This document shows, piece after piece, positions 59,301-64,000 of a DNA stretch of 64,000 bases. The DNA lies in assembly GCF_014982855.1 (NCBI RefSeq), contig NZ_JADCKF010000006.1, positions 124,001 to 188,000 of the forward strand, written 5' to 3'. The notes under the pieces are model-generated. The model made no database searches. It saw nothing but the letters and a program-made list of their open reading frames with translations, and was not told the DNA's origin. The stretch comes from Pseudoflavonifractor gallinarum. Lineage in GTDB: Bacteria; Bacillota; Clostridia; Oscillospirales; Oscillospiraceae. The stretch's first letter is position 1. Each line of letters opens with the position of its first letter. The position numbers were made by a program, and so were the translations under genes.

Positions 59301-59598
59301 TCAGGTCACACTGCGCCTGCGCAGTGAGGACCCCTCCGCCCGGGTCTTCCTCCTGGAGGACGGAGCTCTGACCGAGCTGGATGCCACTGTGGACGGCAGC
59401 TATCTGGTCTGTTCCGCGCCCTCCTCCGGTTCCCTCCTTCTGGCCGTGAAGCCGGGGCCCTCCCTCCCCCTGCTGATCGGCTGCGGCGGGGGCGTCCTTC
59501 TTCTGCTGGCCGGCGGCCTGCTCCTCTTCCGGCGTCGGCGCGGCACACCCCGGAGCACTCCGGCGGCCGAAACCGAGCAACCTTCCGCACCGGTATAA
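56362..59598 (+). CDS. Large surface-anchored protein: GLUG-like repeats, long coiled coil, C-terminal membrane anchor
   Basis: 1078 residues from the ATG at 56362 with AGGAGG upstream. Signal peptide ending at PPAWA. A beta-helix-like region of GLUG-type repeats (GGIVGHNDGLVEHCVNHGPI, GGIAGRSTGTIQFCEN, GGIVGLQSGAVVSCRN) is followed by a coiled coil of about 350 residues (about 290-640; MQTLSDQLSDAVGDAAQDTQ onward). A second GLUG region and a membrane helix LLIGCGGGVLLLLAGGLLLF with an Arg tail follow. There is no LPxTG. Overlap with the MMPL gene implies joint function, perhaps as an outer partner spanning the wall, comparable in layout to coiled-coil partners of other exporters; this is inference. 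Confidence 0.85.
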   Translation: MKTILKRSAAALLSLVLCLSLLPPAWAAGDTISISSITDFLDFAQSCQSDAYSKGLTVELQTDLDLSGSGFTSIPVFCGTFHGNGHKITHFYHTQRGSQAGLFRRIEAGALVSDLTVEDAVLAPDGSRSDVGILVGQNRGTLANCTVSGQVEGESRVGGLAGINEAGGVIRGCTNQAEVKASADTGGIVGHNDGLVEHCVNHGPINQDGEASAPSNTGGIAGRSTGTIQFCENDADLGYPHLGYNTGGIVGLQSGAVVSCRNTGSIFGRKDVGGIVGQLEPHVELSFGTDPMEELDAALSNLSGQMQTLSDQLSDAVGDAAQDTQAISDAMDAIRDRTHAAGTEGLEDADAAIQTIYTASQSMGQALDLLLDCTDSFRADAERQLSAMDKSISDLRTAADHLAGDADAGLTDAFDTLESDLSRIQREVDQGIGGNLDALHRDLEQLQNFVKDVARIVSGDGSLSEKLAALREAADAIQSVDIRGHLDGIRTAIGNIASISKSLSSSLNRIYQDTSDDLQEDWDDADAALSALDKATDALRKSASAYGQSASDSLHTVSTQTDLISDTLKAYWDTASDKGQSAADDIDAQLSLIHDQVEKMTSGASSVNQDVHTTTTAILTQLDVARAAIRALTDQPKKTVEDISADHADTGPGRISTCTNTGVIQADANVGGIAGMVSLELGEDPEQDLDLEDEQVLVDTTVLLTATVLGCRNDGDITAKKDSAGGIVGRGEVGAILQCVSRSRVETDDAGQAGGIAGLSRSVIRDCAAQAELKGGDALGGIAGEGRDISGCLAMTVIDSSGEQLGAVAGTADGTVSENYFLQEELGGVDGMSYTGQAEGLSYEAFSALPDLPADFLDFQVAFVSNGTVIRSIPVEYGGSIDPSDIPDVPVWEGRYGTWEDFPQVNLRRSVTVHAVYDNWTTTISSGGTQPLLLAEGSFSPAARLSIADWNCDAALLPSGLKVLDSTSYDITDPDAEVPSQVTLRLRSEDPSARVFLLEDGALTELDATVDGSYLVCSAPSSGSLLLAVKPGPSLPLLIGCGGGVLLLLAGGLLLFRRRRGTPRSTPAAETEQPSAPV

Positions 59599-59602
59599 CG
59601 TG

Positions 59603-60012
59603 AGCGGGCCATCTGCTTCCTGGCAGATGGCCCGCTCAAACTGTTGATAAGGTGTGTGCCTGCACGTTTCTCTGTAAAAGCCTCGCAGAGTTCCGCCATC
59701 CTAAGATGGCAGAAGAGAATCACATCGTGTTTTCCGGCGGCGTGTACGTTGGAAAACACTCCTCTCAGGCCGCAAGTGTACGAGTCGGGAACCCAAACGA
59801 AGCCCAGCGAAGCGGGTTCGCTTGGGAAAGGAGGGGCAAGGAAGTGAAGTGAGCCCTGGCCGCCAGGCCGGGGCGAACAGTACGGACTTTGACCCGACGA
59901 AGTGCATGCGGCGGCCTGCATCCCCTCGAAAAAATGCCTGCATTTTTGAGAAGCTTGTCGAACTGGTTCGACAAGCTAAGCGGGCCGTCTGCTTTCCGGC
60001 AGACGGCCCGCT
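59603..60012 (-). repeat. Dispersed intergenic repeat, copy B, bracketed by duplicated hairpins
   Basis: Inverse-oriented homologue of 26040-26332. The outer hairpins AGCGGGCC(A/G)TCTGC...GCCCGCT at 59603-59636 and 59979-60012 match each other at 30 of 34 positions, with a compensatory A-T to G-C change in the stem, but differ wholly from the hairpins of copy A. Shared inner blocks: 59914-59977 with 26072-26135, 59722-59780 with the GTGTTTTCC hairpin block, and about 59660-59700 with the GGCGGAACTCTGCGAGG block. About 110 extra bases (near 59790-59900) are absent from copy A. Confidence 0.8.
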
Positions 60013-60026
60013 CTCTTGCACTCTGT

Positions 60027-61565
60027 TCAGTTTTCCTCCCGGCGGGGCATCCGGGAGAGCTTTACGCAGGCCATGATGACGCCCACCAGGAACCAGTAGA
60101 TAAACATATTCCGGGGATAGAACCAGGTGTACTCGGCAAAGCCGATCACCAGAATCCCGCAGAAGGCTCCCAGGGCGGCGGCCAGCATATGGCGCACTCG
60201 CTTGTCCATGGTCTGATAGTACTGCTTCACACCGGTCTTGAGGGTGTAGGCCAGCACAGCCAGATAGCTCAAAAAGCCCCAGATTCCCGTCTCGCCCCAC
60301 ATCTGGAGGTAGTTGTTGTGGGTGTGGATGGGGAAGCTTCCATCAAACATGGCCGGGTAGGCGTGGAAAGCCTGCTTCATCACGTCGGAGCCCAGGCCCA
60401 CGCCCTTGTACCAGTAGTCGTTCATCAGGTCCCGGGCCGCGTCGTAGATGGCAAAGCGGTACCGGGTGGAGGAGTCCTTCATATTGCCGATGGTGAGGAT
60501 CCGGTTATAGATGGTCTCCGGCAGGAAGGGGATGGCGCACAGGCCGACCACCAGCATCACCGGCACCAGGCGCCAGTTCTCCAGGGCGATGAACACGCAC
60601 ACCGCCAGGGCCAGACCGATCCAGCCCGAGCGGGAGTAGGTCAGGCCGATGGCCGCCAAACAGGGCAGCAGTGCCGCAAAGGACCAGAGTTTTCCACGCC
60701 AGGTCTTAGCGGCCATCAGAATGCCCAGATCCAGCGGGATGAGCATGACCAGAAGCTCCGCGAAGTTATTGGGGTTATCAAAGAAGGAGTAGACCCGCCC
60801 GGGCATGCCGTAGTTGACGGTCATATCCTGCTGGGAGGCCACGATCTCCACGCCCACATAACCCTGATAGCAGCCGTACAGGGCGGCCACCGTGATTCCA
60901 GCCACCGCCAGCGCCACCATCAGCCGGAGCTGCTCATACCGCTTCACCGAGCTGACCACCAGCACCACGATGAGGAAGGAGATCACATGGAACGAGAAGA
61001 AACGCATGGACAGGCGGGTGGACAGACTGGCCACCAGCGCGCAGCCGATGCACATGAGATAGAAGAGCATATAGGGCCCGAAGATGGCGCTCTCCAGATG
61101 GTGCTTGGGCCGGGATGCGCTTCCCACCACAAAGAGGGCGGTCACACCCACCGCGCCCAGCAGGCCGTAGGCATTGTTCCAGATCTGGTGGGGGGCGATC
61201 AGCATCACCAGCAGGAAGAGGCCCATCAGGAAGAAGCTGGCCCCGCCCATAGCGGAGAGGGCACGGAAGACCAGGCTTCCGTCCCACACACCCTTCCCCA
61301 CCCGGTAGATCCACCGGACCAGGGTACAGGGCAGGTTTAAAATCAGGGTGAAGAGAGAGCAGGATACGCTCTCCCGCCAGCTTTTGGGCAGGGTGCCCTC
61401 CCGCCAGACGAACTGGCACAGGGCGCTTCCCTGCACCCAGCGGCAGATGGCCCGGCCTATCCGGGCAAACACCCGCCCCACAGCGCTCTCCCCCCAGGCT
61501 CCGGCAAGGATCTGCCAGATTCCCAGAAGGAAGCGCAGCAAGATACTGTTTTCTGCAATTGACAT
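60027..61565 (-). CDS. O-antigen ligase/polymerase-family membrane protein (Wzy/WaaL)
   Basis: 512 residues, ten to twelve membrane segments. Wzy_C features: SFFDNPNNFAELLVMLIPLD, LTYSRSGWIGLALAVCVFIA, and a large outer loop with GVGLGSDVMKQAFHAY and THNNYLQMWGETGIWGFLSY, holding the conserved H-N-x-Y. It joins or polymerises polysaccharide repeat units on a lipid carrier. Follows the glycosyltransferase by 14 bases, so likely one operon for a wall or capsular polymer. Confidence 0.9.
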   Translation of the reverse strand: MSIAENSILLRFLLGIWQILAGAWGESAVGRVFARIGRAICRWVQGSALCQFVWREGTLPKSWRESVSCSLFTLILNLPCTLVRWIYRVGKGVWDGSLVFRALSAMGGASFFLMGLFLLVMLIAPHQIWNNAYGLLGAVGVTALFVVGSASRPKHHLESAIFGPYMLFYLMCIGCALVASLSTRLSMRFFSFHVISFLIVVLVVSSVKRYEQLRLMVALAVAGITVAALYGCYQGYVGVEIVASQQDMTVNYGMPGRVYSFFDNPNNFAELLVMLIPLDLGILMAAKTWRGKLWSFAALLPCLAAIGLTYSRSGWIGLALAVCVFIALENWRLVPVMLVVGLCAIPFLPETIYNRILTIGNMKDSSTRYRFAIYDAARDLMNDYWYKGVGLGSDVMKQAFHAYPAMFDGSFPIHTHNNYLQMWGETGIWGFLSYLAVLAYTLKTGVKQYYQTMDKRVRHMLAAALGAFCGILVIGFAEYTWFYPRNMFIYWFLVGVIMACVKLSRMPRREEN

Positions 61566-61579
61566 GGGATTCTCCTTTT

Positions 61580-62683
61580 TCAGCGTTTCCGTGCGGCCTC
61601 ATAGACGGCATAGGTCTTTTCCATCCACTTGTGGATCTCGAACTTCTCGTCGATGGTCCGCAGCGCCCCCTCGCGGCACCGCGCCAGCAGGCCCGGGTCC
61701 TCCATCAGGCGCTTCATGGCCTCCGACATGGAGACCGGATCGTCATACCGCACCAGCGCGCCGCAGCCGGCCTCGTCGTTGACGATGTCCCGGTTGCCGC
61801 CCATATCGGTGGCGATGACGGGCAGTCCCGCCGCCATGGCCTCGATGATGAGATAGGACAGGGCCTCGTGCTCCGAGGCGTTCACATACAGGTCCGAACC
61901 CTTGTAGAGGTTCTTGATGTCCTTGCGGAAGCCGATGAACTTCACCTGCTCCTCCAGACCCAGTTCTTTCACCTGGGCCTTGGAGGGCTCCAGCAGGGGG
62001 CCGTCTCCCGCCAGCACCATAGTGAAGGGCACCGCCGTGATGGTGGTCAGCCGCTTGAGGGAGTCGATGAGGTATTTGTGCCCCTTGTCCTCGGCAAAAC
62101 GGGAGGCGCAGAGCATCACGAACCGGTCCTCCGGGATGCCCAGCTCCTGCCGCAGGGTGGACTCCGACCGGTCCCCGGCCCATGCCGCCGGGTCCACCGA
62201 GTTGAAAATCACCTGGATCCGATCCCCGGACCAGCCGTTGGCGATGAGCTGTTCCTTTCCCTTGTTGCACACGGCGATCATCTGATCCTGCCGCTTGTCC
62301 ATCCAGCGGTTGGACAGGCGGGTCAGGGCATCGTTAGCCAGCACGAAGTGGTTGGTGTATACCACCCGGATGTGGGGGTTGTACTTCTTGGCCAGTAGGG
62401 CGGTGTAGTGCTCCCGCAGGTAGTGGCAGTGGACCAGGTCGATCTCCCACTCCCGGCACAGCTCGGCCAGCTCTTTGGCCGCCTTGAAGTCAAAGCGGCG
62501 GCGCATCTCCACCCGGCGACAGGGCACGCCCATCTCCTCCAGACGCTCCACCAGGAGCCCTCCCTCGTTGTAGGCGAAATAGGCCTCCACCCGGGTGTGG
62601 TTCAGATAGCGGACCAGCGTCTCTACATACCGCTCGGTGCCGGCCTTCCCGGCAAAGTTGAGCAGATAGAGGACCTTCATCAT
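61580..62683 (-). CDS. Glycosyltransferase, GT4 family
   Basis: 367 residues. GT-B fold with N-terminal VLYLLNFAGKAGTERYVETL and HYLREHYTALLAKKY; the C-terminal donor site has LCASRFAEDKGHKYLIDSLK, LVLAGDGPLLEPSKAQVKEL and YVNASEHEALSYLIIEAMAA (E-x7-E). It transfers an activated sugar to a lipid-linked acceptor. The ATG at 62683 (followed by a second ATG) is nine bases from GGAGG. Divergent from the pyruvyl-transferase gene. Confidence 0.92.
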   Translation of the reverse strand: MMKVLYLLNFAGKAGTERYVETLVRYLNHTRVEAYFAYNEGGLLVERLEEMGVPCRRVEMRRRFDFKAAKELAELCREWEIDLVHCHYLREHYTALLAKKYNPHIRVVYTNHFVLANDALTRLSNRWMDKRQDQMIAVCNKGKEQLIANGWSGDRIQVIFNSVDPAAWAGDRSESTLRQELGIPEDRFVMLCASRFAEDKGHKYLIDSLKRLTTITAVPFTMVLAGDGPLLEPSKAQVKELGLEEQVKFIGFRKDIKNLYKGSDLYVNASEHEALSYLIIEAMAAGLPVIATDMGGNRDIVNDEAGCGALVRYDDPVSMSEAMKRLMEDPGLLARCREGALRTIDEKFEIHKWMEKTYAVYEAARKR

Positions 62684-62812
62684 AAAAAGGACCCTCCTTT
62701 TCTTTCTTGATTGATGTGGACAGAAACCCACGCTCTTTATTTTACCGTCAACCACCCGGTTTGTCCACTCTTTCTTCCCGATTCTCCTCTTCCCACCGGT
62801 TTCCCGATTTGT

Positions 62813-62842
62813 CTTGAAGGGTATGATAGGTATATGGTATAA
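62813..62842 (+). promoter_or_regulatory. Promoter of the pyruvyl-transferase-type gene
   Basis: -35 TTGAAG (62813-62818), 18-base spacer, perfect -10 TATAAT (62837-62842). Confidence 0.7.
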
Positions 62843-62889
62843 TAGAGAGCTAAATGCCGTGGAAAATAATACAGGAGTGACCCTTGATT

Positions 62890-64000
62890 ATGAAAACAGG
62901 TCTTATCACCTTCCATTTTGCCCACCATTACGGGGCTCAGCTTCAGGCCTACGCCACCATGCGGGCCATTCAGGGCCTGGGCCACGACTGCGAGATCATC
63001 GACTTCCGTCTGCCCCACACCACACGCACCAATGAGCTCTTCAAGCGCTCGGCCTCGGTGCGCGCACTGGCCTCTGACGCCCACACCGCCCTCCACTACG
63101 GCGCCTTCAAGGCCCGCTATGACCGCTTCAATGCCTTTGTGGAGGAGCAGATGAATCTGAGTCCCCGCCGTTACACCTCCTTTCAGGAACTGAAAAACGA
63201 TCCGCCCGCCTATGATGTCTATGTGGCGGGCAGCGACCAGATCTGGAACCCCTTCATCTACGCGGACAAGCAGTTTGAGCCCGCCTTCCTGCTGGACTTT
63301 GTCCGGGAGGGCCGGAAGATCTCCTACGCGCCCAGTCTGGCCACCCCCACCCTTCCGCCCCCCTATGACGCCCAGTTCCGACACTACCTCTCCAGCTTTG
63401 ACGCCCTCTCCGCCCGGGAGAAGCGGGGACAGGTACTCATGAAAGAGGTCGCCGGACGGGATGCCCGGCTGGTGCTGGACCCCACCCTGCTCCTCACCGG
63501 CGAGCAGTGGGGCGAGCTGGCCGTGGCCCCCAAGATCCAGGGCCCCTACATCCTGTGCTACTTTGTCTCCGATCCCGGAGAGGTGGCTCCCTATGTCCAG
63601 GCCCTGGCCGAGCGCACCGGCTGGCCCATCGTGCAGCTGGCCGGCGCCCGGCGGAAGCTCCCCGGTGTGAAGGAGCTGGTCTTTGACGCCGGTCCCCGGG
63701 AGTTCCTGGGCCTCTTCCAGCATGCCGCCTGCGTGTGCACCAACTCCTTCCATGGCGCGGTCTTCTCCCTCCAGTTCGACCGCCCATTCTTCACCTCCAT
63801 GTCCCCCAAGGAGCGGGCCAACCCCACCTTCTCCCGCATTTACAGCCTTCTCTCCCGGCTGGGCTGCGCCGACCGGGTCATCGGCATGGCGACCACCGCC
63901 CCCGTGGACGCCCCCATCGACTACGACCATGTCCACGAAAAGCTCACCGAGGCCCGCAGCGACTGTCTGGCCTATCTAAAGGCCGCCATTGAGGGCACCC
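62890..64000 (+). CDS. Polysaccharide pyruvyl transferase family protein (runs off the window)
   Basis: At least 370 residues with no stop before the edge. Family blocks: TGLITFHFAHHYGAQLQAYA at the start, DVYVAGSDQIWNPF, SARE(K)RG-like LSAREKRGQVLMKEVAGRDA, and VCTNSFHGAVFSLQFDRPFF near the C-terminus. These enzymes ketalise sugars with phosphoenolpyruvate. Pyruvylated wall polymer is the usual ligand of SLH domains, such as those of the 20453-21790 protein. The ATG at 62890 is 12 bases from AGGAG; a TTG two codons earlier is better spaced and may be the true start. Confidence 0.9.
   Translation, partial: MKTGLITFHFAHHYGAQLQAYATMRAIQGLGHDCEIIDFRLPHTTRTNELFKRSASVRALASDAHTALHYGAFKARYDRFNAFVEEQMNLSPRRYTSFQELKNDPPAYDVYVAGSDQIWNPFIYADKQFEPAFLLDFVREGRKISYAPSLATPTLPPPYDAQFRHYLSSFDALSAREKRGQVLMKEVAGRDARLVLDPTLLLTGEQWGELAVAPKIQGPYILCYFVSDPGEVAPYVQALAERTGWPIVQLAGARRKLPGVKELVFDAGPREFLGLFQHAACVCTNSFHGAVFSLQFDRPFFTSMSPKERANPTFSRIYSLLSRLGCADRVIGMATTAPVDAPIDYDHVHEKLTEARSDCLAYLKAAIEGT

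Noticed and set aside
59652-59852. 66-codon ORF inside repeat copy B, partly conserved in copy A
   Set aside because: Frames on both strands are conserved between the copies, and stems show compensatory change, so conservation is at the nucleotide level; there is no SD.

Overview
The window looks like the chromosome of an anaerobic gut Clostridia, most likely of the Flavonifractor/Pseudoflavonifractor/Lawsonibacter branch of the Oscillospiraceae. I base this on the high GC content, Firmicutes-type Shine-Dalgarno (SD) sites, and the gene set: RqcH, Mini-RNase III, HPr kinase, formate-THF ligase, NfnAB, an SLH surface protein and sigma-54. This is inferred from gene content; no database was searched.

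Layout. 1-850: the nusG, secE and rpmG genes on the minus strand, behind a strong promoter and a structured leader with an internal terminator. 848-4492: a low-GC island with every mark of a transposon. It has 19-bp terminal inverted repeats (18/19 identical), an abutting 6-bp direct repeat GAAATA, an IS4-type transposase, an XRE repressor, a lipoprotein, a zinc-ribbon protein, micro-ORFs and a structured noncoding RNA. It sits between the divergent promoters of rpmG and ruvX. 4.5-24 kb: housekeeping and metabolism (ruvX, a split TauE/SafE permease, tcdA, a foldase, AlaX, an aconitase-like hydratase, a wall amidase, fhs, eutH, upp, tsaB-tsaE, a SEDS protein, an SLH protein, nfnAB). 24.5-29.6 kb: a beta-carbonic anhydrase, then a response regulator, ABC transporter and histidine kinase cluster split by a dispersed repeat. 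29.6-39.8 kb: rqcH, mrnC, rlmI, sod, a C39-like lipoprotein, hprK, rpmB, proC, a CofE-like ligase and a flavoprotein. 39.8-47 kb: an attenuated cold-shock gene, a MarR-controlled heterodimeric ABC exporter, uppP and a holin operon under a repeated operator. 47-59.6 kb: pepF, tRNA-Ala(GGC), a ThrE-type split exporter, rpoN, and TetR-MMPL-surface protein. 59.6-64 kb: a second copy of the dispersed repeat, then surface polysaccharide genes.

The parts most likely to be undescribed are four. First, the cargo-bearing transposon with its own noncoding RNA. Second, the dispersed intergenic repeat at 26.0 and 59.6 kb, in which each copy is bracketed by a near-duplicate terminator hairpin whose sequence differs between copies; a 79-bp duplication of the fhs 3' end brackets a third, unrelated hairpin-rich insert. 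Third, promoter-proximal terminators in the rpmG and csp leaders. Fourth, the holin operon with its palindromic operators.
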